Positions 1-8,520 of a DNA stretch of 64,000 nucleotides are shown here, in pieces. The notes under the pieces were generated by a model. It worked only from the letters and a program-made list of their open reading frames with translations, was not told the DNA's origin and did not search any database. The position numbers were made by a program, and so were the translations under genes. The first letter of the stretch is position 1; the number at the start of each line of letters is the position of its first letter. This DNA is from Cryobacterium sp. HLT2-28 (GTDB lineage: Bacteria; Actinomycetota; Actinomycetes; Actinomycetales; Microbacteriaceae), in contig NZ_SOFH01000006.1 in NCBI RefSeq assembly GCF_004402495.1, positions 1 to 64,000 of the forward strand, given 5' to 3'.

Positions 1-624
1 ACACTAAATCCGACAACCGACGGTCAGAGACCGGTTTCACCCACCCTGTACGCGCCATATCCACAACGTAACACGAGAATGCTTAACTGAACGGTATTGC
101 CCCTAAGTGGGGGAACGGCTCAGCATCCTTGCCCCGTTCGTTCTCGATCTTTCCGAGACCTGGCGGTCTGCAGTGGCCGTTGAGCGTTCCACGTCTGGAG
201 CGTCATGCTCGACCTCGACACCTAGCGCGAATGGGAGGGCCCGCTGCCCGACGAGTGGGCCGACGACAAGCGCGGCATCTGGTCGGAGCCGATCGTCACG
301 ATCAAACGGTTGGCAGAGCGGGCCTGGGGCGACGAAATCCTGACCCGGTCAGGTATGGCGACACCTCGGCAGCGTTGTGACGGCTACTTTCCAATGGGCT
401 GCTCATTTCTTGCACCCTGCCAGGCGATTTGTCCGGCGATCCTGCCCCGCGATTTCCATGCTGTGCCTCGCGGGTGCACGATGAGGTGAGGGGATGTCCC
501 CAGGATGAGCCATGAATTCGCCCCGTGCCTTCACCGCGGTCGACCGCCGACGAGCGAACACCGGCGCCAGATCGTGGTTGGTTGTGTCGATCCCCGCCGC
601 CTCGACAATCCAGAAAGTCCGACC
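1..624. other. gene-poor stretch with a decayed reading-frame fragment
   Basis: No intact gene is visible before the nitroreductase-like gene. On the plus strand, about 206-487, one frame reads like a protein fragment (acidic start, then WEGPLPDEWADDKRG, then IKRLAERAWGDEI). It is interrupted by a TAG near 223 and closed off by stops on both sides. I do not recognise the family. It may be a relic of a lost gene or chance coding in GC-rich DNA. Confidence 0.3.
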
Positions 625-1854
625 GTGAATCCCCTTGTTTCTCATCGCACTATTCGGCGCGCACCCCGCGCCCGACGAATCGTCTTCATCACGATCGGGT
701 CGGTGGCCGCCGTGCTCGGGGTGGGGCTCGGCGCGATCCTCACCGTGGGTGGAATCTTCGTTCCCGCGACCTACCTCCAGCCGTGGGGCGCGACCTACTA
801 CCAGCAGTTCACCGACATTCGGATGCAGGTCGTCGCCCATGCCGTGTTGGCGCCGAGCGGACACAATATGCAACCGTGGAACGTTCGCCTCGACACGGCC
901 GATGCCCGCGTGCTCTACCTCTACGCAGATCCGAGCCGTCTCACTCCGGCAGTAGATCCGCTCGCACGGCAAACTCTGGTCTCGCAGGGCACCTTCCTGG
1001 CCTACCTGCGGATCGCCGCTAAGAAGCTCGGGTACTCGGCGGCGTTCGAGTTGTTCCCGGACGGCACTTATGACGAGGCGGACCTGACGAAGTCGATGAG
1101 CCAGCGTCCGGTGGCGCGGATCACCCTGGCGAGTGATCCCTCCGCGACGACGGACGACTATGCCTCCCTGTTCTTGTCCGATACGAACCGGTCACCGTAC
1201 ACCGCGGCGCCCGTGACCCAGGCGCAGACGGATGGGCTGACCAGGGTCGCCGAGAACTCCTCGGCGAGTCTCGCGATACTCAGCGACCGGAAGGACAGGG
1301 CAACGCTCGGCAATTTGGGAGTCGAGGGAACCCGCATCGAGACTCGCAACGTCGCGGCGACCAAGGAGAGCGACGCGGTGTTCCACGGTTCGGAGCAAGC
1401 CAAGAACGAGGCACGTTCGGGATTCGCCGTTGAGGGACAGGGTACCAGCGGATTCATGAAGTATGTCCTCCAGGGCCTGATCGCCGTCGTACCCGCCCTG
1501 AACGACGATGCGGCCGGGGCGAAGAATGCGATCGCGCTCACTAAGGCTGGTATCGAACACACGGCCGCCTACGCACTGATCAGTACGCCCGGGAACACTC
1601 GCACGGAACAGGTCGAGGCCGGGATTCTCTACGCGCAGTTCTCCCTCCACGCCCGCACGCTCGGTTTGGTGATGCAACCGTTGAGCCAGGTCCTGCAGGA
1701 ATACCCGACGATGGCTGCTCCGTACGCGGCGATCCACGCGGAGTTCGCGCCTCACGGCCAAACGATCCAGATGCTCGTTCGCATCGGAACGCCCACCACC
1801 GAGTACCCGGTGTCCATGAGACGGGACCCGACGTCCCTCCTGCGCACATCCTGA
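625..1854 (+). CDS. Acg-like FMN-binding nitroreductase family protein, membrane anchored
   Basis: About 409 residues from the chosen GTG at 625, which has a weak AGAAAG element upstream. An in-frame ATG at 505 would add 40 residues of unconvincing composition. A basic start is followed by one membrane segment (about residues 17-40) and then a nitroreductase-like domain. Visible motifs are APSGHNMQPW, which matches the APSxHNxQPW motif of the Acg (Rv2032-like) family, and a late helix ILYAQFSLHARTLGL typical of the second half of that fold. The family is flavin-binding; for Acg-type members enzymatic activity is not established, and sequestering FMN has been proposed. The gene stands alone, convergent with the c-di-GMP gene to its right. 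Confidence 0.72.
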   Translation: MNPLVSHRTIRRAPRARRIVFITIGSVAAVLGVGLGAILTVGGIFVPATYLQPWGATYYQQFTDIRMQVVAHAVLAPSGHNMQPWNVRLDTADARVLYLYADPSRLTPAVDPLARQTLVSQGTFLAYLRIAAKKLGYSAAFELFPDGTYDEADLTKSMSQRPVARITLASDPSATTDDYASLFLSDTNRSPYTAAPVTQAQTDGLTRVAENSSASLAILSDRKDRATLGNLGVEGTRIETRNVAATKESDAVFHGSEQAKNEARSGFAVEGQGTSGFMKYVLQGLIAVVPALNDDAAGAKNAIALTKAGIEHTAAYALISTPGNTRTEQVEAGILYAQFSLHARTLGLVMQPLSQVLQEYPTMAAPYAAIHAEFAPHGQTIQMLVRIGTPTTEYPVSMRRDPTSLLRTS

Positions 1855-1875
1855 TTCGACGGTTGACTCAGGCGA

Positions 1876-3651
1876 TCAGGCCGGTCTCGGTCCGCCGAAG
1901 TCATTCGGCGCGGCTGCGTCGGAGATCGGGGTGGGAGGCAGATCGTCCGGTGCAACAGGCCGCGAAATGAGATAGCCCTGCACCGCGTCACAGCCCAGAT
2001 CGCGCAGTAACTGGAGTTGGCAGGGGCGTTCGACGCCTTCGGCCGTGACCGTGAGCCCGAGGGCGTGTGCGGTGTCGATGATCCCGCCCACGAGCAGGGC
2101 GTCGGCGGGCGAGGAATCGATGTGGTCGATGAAGGTCTTGTCGATCTTCACCGTCGTCAGCGGCAGGCTGCGCAGCAGGGCGAGGGAGGAGAAGCCGGTG
2201 CCGTAGTCGTCCAGGGCGATGCTGATCCCGGCCTGGCGGAGGTGTTCAAGTTGCCCGATCGCCCGGGGCAGGTCGGTGATCGCGGCGCCCTCGGTGATCT
2301 CCACCTGGATCAGTGCGGGGGGAACGCCATGCCGGGTCAGGGCGTCCAGGAGCTCGGGAACAATGGTGCGCGCCGCGAGTTGAAGGGGAGACACGTTGAC
2401 CGCGACCCGGCGCGGGGTTCCCGCATCCAGCCAGGTCCGGGCCTGGGCGCAGACCTCGTTGATGACTCGCTGTCCGATGCGGTGGATGTCGCCCGACAGT
2501 TCCATGATCGGGATGAACTCCGCAGGCGACACCGCGCCCAGCACCGGGTCGGTCCAGCGCAGCAGCGCCTCCACGGCTGAGCAGTCGCCGCTGGCCAGGT
2601 CCAACTGCGGCTGATAGTGCAAGCTGAACGCGCGAGTCTCGAACGCCTCGGGCAGCCGACGTCGGATCAGCGCATTCCGCACGATCGGCGCGGCCTCGCC
2701 ATGCCCGTCCAGACGCGCGACCTGGCGCTTGCCGGCCTGCTTGGCCTTGAGCATCGCCCCGTCAGCGTGGCGCAGCAGCGCATCAAGCGGGCTCAGCTCC
2801 TGTTCCGCGGCGACATCACCGGCCATCGCGATGCCGACCGACGCCGACACGTGCAGCAGGTGCCCGTCGCAGACGAACGGGACCGATGCGCCGAGCACGA
2901 CCCGGTCGGCGATGGCGCGAAGCTGCCCTTCATCCACGTCAACCAGCAGAACCGCGAACTCGTCGCCGCCCAGGCGGGCGAGCACATCCGTCGGGCGGAT
3001 GACGTGGCGCAGCCGTTCTGCGAAGCCGACCAGGAGCTCGTCCCCGGTCTGATGTCCGAAGGTGTCGTTGATGGCTTTGAAACCGTCGAGGTCGATGTAG
3101 AGCACCCCGAGTCGGGTGATGTCGCCGGCATCCTCGATCGATGCGCTGCCACGCTCCTCCAGCTGCCGTCGATTGGGCAGCCCGGTCAACGAATCGTGCA
3201 ACGCGGCATACCGGAAATCCGCCGACAACCGTTCGAAGATCTGGGACACCGAGACGACCCGTGGGCCATCGTCGGTCAGCACGAGCACGTCACGATAACG
3301 GTTGCCCTCGGGCAGTTCCAGCACGCGCTGCGCGGCGGTGGCCAGGGTCATCGTGCCGGGCAGGAAGAAGGATTTCTCCGGCACCATCTGCCTGGCCGTG
3401 GACCGGGCATGCAGGCCGCGCCCGTAGCCCAGCCGCCCGGTCAAGGTGAACTCCACCTGCTCCCGGGACAATAGGGAATGAACGCCATCGTCGTGCACGA
3501 CGAGCGAACGAAGCTGACGGTCCGCGCGAAACACCCGGTCGATCTCCGTCACCGGCGTCGCCGCGGAAATCACCTGGACGCCCGTCGCCAGGTCCGCCAG
3601 ACAGACGACCCGATTGTCGCGGCCGACATCGGTGCCAAGAATGGTGCTCAT
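1876..3651 (-). CDS. CBS-like/GGDEF/EAL bifunctional cyclic-di-GMP enzyme
   Basis: 591 residues. Residues about 25-140 look like a CBS-type pair of sensory modules. The GGDEF domain follows (LTGLPNRR near 155, GGDEF at 228-232) with an intact inhibitory I-site, RPTD at 219-222, five residues before GGDEF. The EAL domain starts near 335 and keeps the metal and catalytic motifs EALLRW (361), NVSP, EITEG, LDDYGTGFSS, KIDK, AEGVE and QGY. Both cyclase and phosphodiesterase activity are therefore possible. No membrane segment is seen, so the protein is probably cytosolic with the CBS part sensing a nucleotide or ligand (inference). It is monocistronic, with the ATG at 3651. Confidence 0.9.
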   Translation of the reverse strand: MSTILGTDVGRDNRVVCLADLATGVQVISAATPVTEIDRVFRADRQLRSLVVHDDGVHSLLSREQVEFTLTGRLGYGRGLHARSTARQMVPEKSFFLPGTMTLATAAQRVLELPEGNRYRDVLVLTDDGPRVVSVSQIFERLSADFRYAALHDSLTGLPNRRQLEERGSASIEDAGDITRLGVLYIDLDGFKAINDTFGHQTGDELLVGFAERLRHVIRPTDVLARLGGDEFAVLLVDVDEGQLRAIADRVVLGASVPFVCDGHLLHVSASVGIAMAGDVAAEQELSPLDALLRHADGAMLKAKQAGKRQVARLDGHGEAAPIVRNALIRRRLPEAFETRAFSLHYQPQLDLASGDCSAVEALLRWTDPVLGAVSPAEFIPIMELSGDIHRIGQRVINEVCAQARTWLDAGTPRRVAVNVSPLQLAARTIVPELLDALTRHGVPPALIQVEITEGAAITDLPRAIGQLEHLRQAGISIALDDYGTGFSSLALLRSLPLTTVKIDKTFIDHIDSSPADALLVGGIIDTAHALGLTVTAEGVERPCQLQLLRDLGCDAVQGYLISRPVAPDDLPPTPISDAAAPNDFGGPRPA

Positions 3652-3771
3652 GCTTCATCGATACCCGATTCAGGTCCCTGGCCCAATTCCCCGCGCCGGA
3701 GTTCGCCGACTGTTCAGCCGCCCGACCCCCTGGGCAGCGCCGTCGGCAGCCCCCACCGCGCCGTCGACGAA

Positions 3772-3969
3772 TCACGCCACCTCGTACAGGCCCTCGAGTG
3801 CGCTGCTGATCGAGCCGAAACTGCCGATCGCCTGCGTTTGGTCATTCTGTAGCAGGAATCCTCGCGGTGTGCGCTGGATCATGCCCGCCAATTCATTCGT
3901 GACCTCATGACGGACTTCCCACAGGGCAGGGCCCGCCATGACGACTGAGAAGAGCTGACTGTGATCCAT
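3772..3969 (-). CDS. small conserved-type hypothetical protein (65 aa)
   Basis: 65 residues from an ATG at 3969 preceded by a good GAGGGA ribosome site. No membrane segment or known motif. The pattern (a Trp-Val-Arg-containing strand, GMIQ, then a Gly-Phe segment and a final SxxxALEGLYEV helix) resembles the protein encoded just upstream at 4102-4353, so the two may be diverged tandem copies of one small fold. Function unknown. Confidence 0.5.
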   Translation of the reverse strand: MDHSQLFSVVMAGPALWEVRHEVTNELAGMIQRTPRGFLLQNDQTQAIGSFGSISSALEGLYEVA

Positions 3970-4101
3970 CGACGTCCCTCAGCTCCCCTGCGCCTGCGGA
4001 TGTCTTCCGCACCACAAGCCTGATCCCCCTGGCCCGTCGACGAGGGTCCATTCGGAGAACACACGATGAAGAGTGCGTAACCAGGGCTGGCGGCGATGCT
4101 C

Positions 4102-4353
4102 TCAGTACGCGGCGTCCGGAGTTGCAGTGACGAAATATGAGATCGCGGCCTCCAGACTCGTGAACCGGGCGTATTCGACGGGATCCACAAATTCCATGAC
4201 CTCGTAGGCGCCACGGTTCTTGTCGATGAAGCCCACGAGGGACAGCGCATTGTCGGTCGCGATCCTGCGGTCACTGATCCTCCACTCGTGCTCGGACAGG
4301 GCGACCACGTGAAGGTCCTCTCGGGTGCGAGTTCGCGATCGACCAGTGATCAT
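4102..4353 (-). CDS. small hypothetical protein (83 aa), likely paralogue of its neighbour
   Basis: 83 residues starting at the ATG at 4353, chosen because AGAGGA lies 7 bases upstream; a longer frame to 4398 is less likely. The core reads WRISDRRI, then SLVGFIDKNRGAYEVMEF, then FTSLEAAISYF. This strand-strand-helix layout is mirrored by the 65-residue protein 130 bases downstream. No catalytic or membrane motif. Function unknown. Confidence 0.55.
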   Translation of the reverse strand: MITGRSRTRTREDLHVVALSEHEWRISDRRIATDNALSLVGFIDKNRGAYEVMEFVDPVEYARFTSLEAAISYFVTATPDAAY

Positions 4354-4874
4354 GATGATTCCTCTTTTCCAAGTCCCCTCGCAGGATACATTCGGCAACT
4401 CTCAAATTCGCCGGGAAGACCGCAGTGACCGATTGTCCGTGTCGCCCGCCGGCTCCGATTCACGAGACGCCGCCGCGTACACGTCCGCAGCTGCCCTCTC
4501 TCGGCCCCATCCGAACCAGAGCGTGCGCGGTTGCGGAAAGCATCCCGTCACGGCGGGCGGCAAGAGCGTCGAGGTGCTCGTCCGCTTCCGGCACTCTGAG
4601 GCTAAACGTCATGGTCACGCCACGACCTTTCCACTGGTCGGCAAGGTTGAACCAGAAGGCGGCGTGGTCGCGCCTACGCGCGTTGGGCCGGAACCGATCT
4701 GGGATCGCTACTCGCGGACCTCCGGATCCGTGGAATTTGTACAGGTCCTTGCCCGTGCTCGGGCGAGACGGTCAGCATCGGATCCCAGGCCAGACCAGTT
4801 GCTTCAGCCGGGAAATTGTCTGCCAATACCTACGGGCAGGCTCGTCGACGTCTGCTGAACGCGGAGTGTTGGGG
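4354..4874. other. gene-poor stretch with an RHH-like remnant
   Basis: No complete gene is convincing here. The only recognisable signal is a short ribbon-helix-helix-like reading frame on the minus strand (4460-4612), listed separately. The long plus-strand open frame over 4425-5921 is an antisense shadow of the VOC and ArsR genes. Confidence 0.5.
4460..4612 (-). pseudogene. remnant of a ribbon-helix-helix antitoxin-like gene
   Basis: A 50-codon frame from the ATG at 4612 begins MTFSLRVPEADEHLDALAAR. That is the strand-helix pattern of ribbon-helix-helix antitoxins and repressors. After residue about 35 the second helix dissolves into Gly/Arg-rich, non-family sequence. No toxin gene is visible beside it. 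The ribosome-site match (GGAAAGG, 13 bases away) is poor. It may be a decayed antitoxin or a chance match. Confidence 0.3.
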
Positions 4875-5255
4875 TTAATTGCGCTGGAAGATGTTGAGAA
4901 TGTTGCCCTCGCTATCGGTGAACCAAGCAGCCTTCCCGACCGGGGTTGCTGCGATGCCATTCTCAGTCTTGAGGCCAGGAAAGTCGTACTCCTCGAAGAC
5001 GATGCCGCGACCTTGGAGTTCCTTGACCTCTGCAGCGATGTCGTCGGTTCCCCAACCCATCTGAGTGTTCTTTGCGGTGCCGGCGTTGTCGGTCTTGTAG
5101 AGCAGGAAGGCCGTTCCGTTTCCGCATCGGTACATGAGGTTCTCCTCATCCATTGCGACCGCGGGCTCGAGCCCAAGCACGTCCCGATAGAAGGTTCTGG
5201 CTCTGGCCATGTTCTTCGCTGGAAGGACGGCGATGATGTCAAGTTCCTTAAGCAT
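4875..5255 (-). CDS. VOC (glyoxalase/bleomycin-resistance fold) family protein
   Basis: 126 residues from the ATG at 5255, which has AAGGAG eight bases upstream. The longer frame to 5363 has no such site. It is a typical single-polypeptide VOC protein with two beta-alpha-beta-beta-beta modules: the first from IIAVLPAKNMARARTFYRDVLGLEP, the second ending in AAWFTDSEGNILNIFQ, with a metal-type Glu/Gln pattern. VOC proteins include glyoxalases, dioxygenases, thiol transferases and antibiotic-binding proteins; the substrate cannot be read from sequence. It lies about 550 bases from the arsenic locus on the same strand as arsR1, with no sign of cotranscription. Confidence 0.82.
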   Translation of the reverse strand: MLKELDIIAVLPAKNMARARTFYRDVLGLEPAVAMDEENLMYRCGNGTAFLLYKTDNAGTAKNTQMGWGTDDIAAEVKELQGRGIVFEEYDFPGLKTENGIAATPVGKAAWFTDSEGNILNIFQRN

Positions 5256-5805
5256 GCTGATTTCTCCTTCTTGGCATTGATAGAGGGACTCGCCCTGACG
5301 GCAGTGCCCGCACGGCGGATTTACCGATTCTCTTCTGGGACCGACCACTGGCTTTTCGGCCACGGGCCGGGACAGCTACTGGGGAGTTCCTCGGCGCGGT
5401 GTGAGTGGCGACCGGATCGAGAGTCTCCACAGCATTCATGTCGCCATTATGGACACGATTGGCGTCGTCGGATACAGGTAGGCGGAACCCAAATTGAGGG
5501 CGCGTCCGTGTCTCGCAACCGTGCTGGGAGCACCATACGCCCACCGGTTGAAACACGCGGTGACGAGATCCCGACAGTTGGTGATTCCTCTGCCGCTAAT
5601 CCACCCGGGCACGCGGGTGAGCCCGTATCATCGCCCGGTCCGCTGAAGGTTCCCGATCGCCACTCCCTCACGACTTCGGTATTTCGACGAATTGGCGCCG
5701 AATCTGCGTCCGTAGACGTCCGTCCAACGAGCTGGTCCGGTTCGGCCCGCCCGCGGACCGCTCATGAAGACGAGAATCCGGTCGGGAGTTGCTCCCGGAG
5801 TGACT
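5256..5805. other. intergenic stretch with a dispersed repeat
   Basis: No supported gene. The right part carries one copy of a repeat also found at about 17.5-17.6 kb (see repeat entries). A basic 63-codon minus-strand frame from 5439 overlaps the VOC gene start and has no ribosome site, so it was not called. Confidence 0.5.
5651..5760 (+). repeat. dispersed direct repeat, copy 1
   Basis: The core at 5688-5722 (CGAATTGG, then GCC, then AATCTGCGTCCGTAGACGTCCG) matches 17544-17578 with two mismatches. Weaker similarity extends left (TTCCCGATCGCCACTCCC) and, with a gap, right (TCCGGTTCG). Both copies run in the same direction, about 11.9 kb apart, and bracket the arsenic locus through the oleate hydratase gene. 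This could be the end of an unrecognised mobile element or a recombination scar. Confidence 0.6.
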
Positions 5806-6153
5806 TCAGATTTTTGAGAGCAGGGCGGCGATGGAATCCAGGGATCCCGGAACCAGGATGTAGTAGGCCCAGGTCCCGCGTTTTGCGCGGTGCAGGATGC
5901 CGGCTTCCACCAGAACCTTGAGATGGTGGGACACGGTTGGTTGGCTGAGTCCGAGTGGCTCAGTGAGATCACACATGCAGGCCCCGCCTTCCGCGTGAGC
6001 GGTCACCATGGACACGAGACGCAGCCGTGTCGGGTCGGCCAGAGCCTTGAACGAAATGGCCATTGTGTTGGCGGTGTCGGTGCCGATCGACTCGCGCGTT
6101 GGGGCCTGTGAACAGCTGGTAGTCGGGGCGGGAACGAGGTCGGTGAACGACAT
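5806..6153 (-). CDS. arsR: ArsR-family arsenic-responsive repressor (ArsR1)
   Basis: 115 residues from the ATG at 6153; a longer open frame to 6243 runs back through the operator and is not used. Winged-helix ArsR fold: KALADPTRLRLV, then the metalloid-binding ACMCDL motif (Cys59, Cys61) at the start of the recognition region, then the DNA-reading helix LSQPTVSHHLKVL. An N-terminal Cys14 could supply a third ligand. The family represses ars genes and is released by arsenite or antimonite. It is divergent from the ACR3 pump gene, and the shared 113-base gap holds the probable operator. Confidence 0.9.
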   Translation of the reverse strand: MSFTDLVPAPTTSCSQAPTRESIGTDTANTMAISFKALADPTRLRLVSMVTAHAEGGACMCDLTEPLGLSQPTVSHHLKVLVEAGILHRAKRGTWAYYILVPGSLDSIAALLSKI

Positions 6154-6171
6154 GTGAACAGTATCCCCCAT

Positions 6172-6205
6172 AAATTGACATTCATCGATGTATTGGAAAG
6201 ACTTC
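6172..6205 (+). promoter_or_regulatory. ars promoter/operator in the arsR1-acr3 gap
   Basis: TTGACA at 6175-6180 sits 17 bases before AAGACT and overlaps the interrupted palindrome ACAT-TCATCG-ATGT. The same block, beginning CCATARATTGACATTCATCGAT, recurs at 12168-12204. This supports a functional promoter/operator bound by the ArsR protein (inference). Confidence 0.6.
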
Positions 6206-6266
6206 ACATCGACGCACGTCCATTTTTCGTCATTGATCCACACGTCACGGACATTTACGGAGCCTC

Positions 6267-7379
6267 ATGTCTTCCCCTGCACCACAGACCACGTCACCTG
6301 CGCGACTGGGATTCACCGATCGGTTCCTGCCGGTGTGGATCCTCGCGGCGATGGGCGGCGGGCTGCTGGTGGCGGTCTTCACTCCCGCCGTCGGTGACGC
6401 CCTCGGCGCCTTCACGATCGGGTCGGTCAGCGTGCCGATCGCGATCGGGCTGCTGGTCATGATGTATCCGGTGCTCGCGAAGGTGCGCTATTCGGATGCG
6501 CGAGCGGTCGCCGGGGACAAGCGGCTGCTGATCTCCTCGCTGGTGATGAACTGGCTCATCGGCCCCGCCCTGATGTTCGCCCTCGCCTGGATCTTCCTGC
6601 CCGACCTGCCTGAATACCGCACCGGCCTGATCATCGTGGGCCTCGCCCGCTGCATCGCCATGGTCCTGATCTGGAACGAGCTCGCCTGCGGTGACCGAGA
6701 GGCGGCCGCGTTCCTCGTCGCCGTCAACTCGGTCTTCCAGGTGTTCGCATTCGGTGCCCTGGGCTGGTTCTACCTCCAGGTGCTGCCGGCCTGGCTCGGG
6801 CTGTCGACCACGAGCGCGGAGTTCTCGATCTGGGCGATCACCGCCAGCGTCCTCGTCTTCCTCGGCATTCCGCTGTTGGCCGGCTATCTGTCCCGCCGGA
6901 TCGGCGAGGCCACCCGCGGCCGCGCCTGGTACGAGAGCCGGTTCCTGCCGAAGGTTGGCCCGTTCGCCCTGTACGGCCTGCTGTTCACGATTGTTCTGCT
7001 GTTCGCTCTGCAGGGCCGGCAGATCATCGACCGCCCGCTGGACGTCGCACGCATCGCTCTGCCTTTGCTCGTGTACTTCGCGGTGACGTTCCTCACCGGT
7101 TTCCTTCTCGGCAAGCTGATCGGTCTGTCCTACGAGCGCACCACGACGCTGGCGTTCACCGCCGCGGGAAACAACTTCGAGCTGGCCATCGCGGTGGCCA
7201 TCGGCACCTTCGGCGCCACCAGCGGCCAGGCCCTGGCCGGCATCGTCGGCCCGCTGATCGAGGTCCCCGCGCTGGTCGCCCTCGTCTACGTGGCCCTCTG
7301 GTTGCGGCCCCGACTGTTCCCGGGGACCACGCCGCAGGCAACCGTCGCTGCCTCACAACCGGTCTCGGACCGGGTTTAG
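6267..7379 (+). CDS. acr3: ACR3-family arsenite efflux permease
   Basis: 370 residues with about ten hydrophobic segments from residue 20 to 355. The essential residues described for bacterial ACR3 pumps are both at the expected places: Cys129 in VGLARCIAMVLIWN and Glu305 in AAGNNFELAIAVAIG. ACR3 exports arsenite, driven by the proton-motive force. It is first in the plus-strand run acr3-arsC-arsC2-trxB and divergent from arsR1, so it is expected to be induced by arsenite. The N-terminal 15 residues are hydrophilic and cytosolic. Confidence 0.95.
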   Translation: MSSPAPQTTSPARLGFTDRFLPVWILAAMGGGLLVAVFTPAVGDALGAFTIGSVSVPIAIGLLVMMYPVLAKVRYSDARAVAGDKRLLISSLVMNWLIGPALMFALAWIFLPDLPEYRTGLIIVGLARCIAMVLIWNELACGDREAAAFLVAVNSVFQVFAFGALGWFYLQVLPAWLGLSTTSAEFSIWAITASVLVFLGIPLLAGYLSRRIGEATRGRAWYESRFLPKVGPFALYGLLFTIVLLFALQGRQIIDRPLDVARIALPLLVYFAVTFLTGFLLGKLIGLSYERTTTLAFTAAGNNFELAIAVAIGTFGATSGQALAGIVGPLIEVPALVALVYVALWLRPRLFPGTTPQATVAASQPVSDRV

Positions 7380-7435
7380 TCTCTTCTCACGAATCCGATG
7401 CACGCCCCCAGAAAATCAAGAAGGAATGACCACGC

Positions 7436-7846
7436 ATGAGTGACAAGCCCACCGTTCTCTTCGTCTGTGTCCACAACGCGGGCCGCTCCCAGATGGCCGC
7501 CGGCTACATGACGGCCCTCTCCCAGGGCCGCGTCGAGGTGCTCTCCGCGGGCTCCGCCCCGAAAGACCAGATCAACCCGGTCGCGATCGAGGCCATGGCC
7601 GAGGAGGGCATCGACATCGCCAACAACGTGCCGAAGATCCTCACCACCGAGGCCGTCAAGGAATCGGATGTCGTGATCACCATGGGCTGCGGCGACACCT
7701 GCCCGATCTTCCCGGGCAAGCGCTACGAGGACTGGGAACTCGCCGACCCGGCCGGCCAGGGCATCGAGTCCGTGCGCCCGATCCGCGATGAGATCAAGGG
7801 CCGCATCCAGGCCCTGCTCGCCGAGATCCTCCCCGCCGCGGTCTAG
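7436..7846 (+). CDS. arsC: arsenate reductase, low-molecular-weight phosphatase type
   Basis: 136 residues. The phosphatase P-loop FVCVHNAGRSQ puts the nucleophile at Cys11. MGCGDTCP (Cys85, Cys89) supplies the resolving cysteines and DPAGQG carries the general-acid Asp. The enzyme reduces arsenate to arsenite for export by ACR3. Actinobacterial members use either a thioredoxin relay or mycothiol; the downstream thioredoxin reductase and the extra cysteines favour the thioredoxin route (inference). The gene lies 56 bases after acr3 with AAGAAGGA before the ATG. Confidence 0.93.
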   Translation: MSDKPTVLFVCVHNAGRSQMAAGYMTALSQGRVEVLSAGSAPKDQINPVAIEAMAEEGIDIANNVPKILTTEAVKESDVVITMGCGDTCPIFPGKRYEDWELADPAGQGIESVRPIRDEIKGRIQALLAEILPAAV

Positions 7847-7858
7847 GGCCGGCGCACA

Positions 7859-8518
7859 ATGAGCGACACCAGCGCCCGCCGGTCGCTACCGGGCCTGACG
7901 TATCCCGAGGAATACCTGAAGCGTCTCGCCCGCGACCTGACCGTGAAGTTCGCGGGCGTCTTCGGCGCCGAAACGGTCGAACGCTATGTGCTCGAGTCCT
8001 ATACGGCGTTGCTGCGCACGTCGACGGTGAAGGCGCATCTGGCCACTAACACGATCCGGTTCGCCACGGACCGGTTGACTGCCCTGGCGCAGGCCAAGGG
8101 CGCGATCGCGCACCCGGTGCCCGAGGTGTTGTTCGTCTGCGAGCAGAACGCGGGTCGGTCGCAGATGGCGGCCGTGTTCACCAACGCTCTCTCCGGCGGT
8201 TCCGTGCACGTACGCTCGGCCGGTTCATCCCCGTCACGTGAGGTGAATCCCACGGTCGCTGCAGCGATGGCCGAGATCGGGCTCGACTTCACCGAAGCGT
8301 TCCCGAAGCCCCTCACCGACGATGTCGTGCAGGCCGCCGACGTCGTCATCACCATGGGCTGCGGGGACGCCTGCCCGGTCTACCCGGGGAAGACGTACCA
8401 AGACTGGGCGTTGACGGACCCGGCCGGCCTGACTCTTGAGGAGGTCCGTGTGATTCGCGACAAGATCAAGGCCCGGGTCGAGCGGCTGCTCGGCACCCTC
8501 GCACCCCAGGACCAGTGA
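7859..8518 (+). CDS. ArsC with N-terminal three-helix-bundle domain
   Basis: 219 residues, against about 135 for a plain ArsC. Residues 1-80 form a helical domain ([17 protein letters not shown], then [11 protein letters not shown]), the three-helix-bundle dimerisation domain found in some actinobacterial ArsC proteins. Residues 87-215 are a complete ArsC domain with P-loop [19 protein letters not shown] and DPAGLT. It starts 12 bases after the first arsC, and both reductases keep all catalytic residues, so neither looks redundant through decay. Such proteins are often annotated as mycothiol-dependent arsenate transferases, but the cofactor cannot be read here. Confidence 0.88.
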   Translation: MSDTSARRSLPGLTYPEEYLKRLARDLTVKFAGVFGAETVERYVLESYTALLRTSTVKAHLATNTIRFATDRLTALAQAKGAIAHPVPEVLFVCEQNAGRSQMAAVFTNALSGGSVHVRSAGSSPSREVNPTVAAAMAEIGLDFTEAFPKPLTDDVVQAADVVITMGCGDACPVYPGKTYQDWALTDPAGLTLEEVRVIRDKIKARVERLLGTLAPQDQ

Positions 8519-8520
8519 CC

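Noticed and set aside
4425-5921. 498-codon plus-strand open frame
   Set aside because: It lies antisense to the VOC gene and ArsR1, both well-supported by motifs and ribosome sites; its composition is that of a shadow frame.
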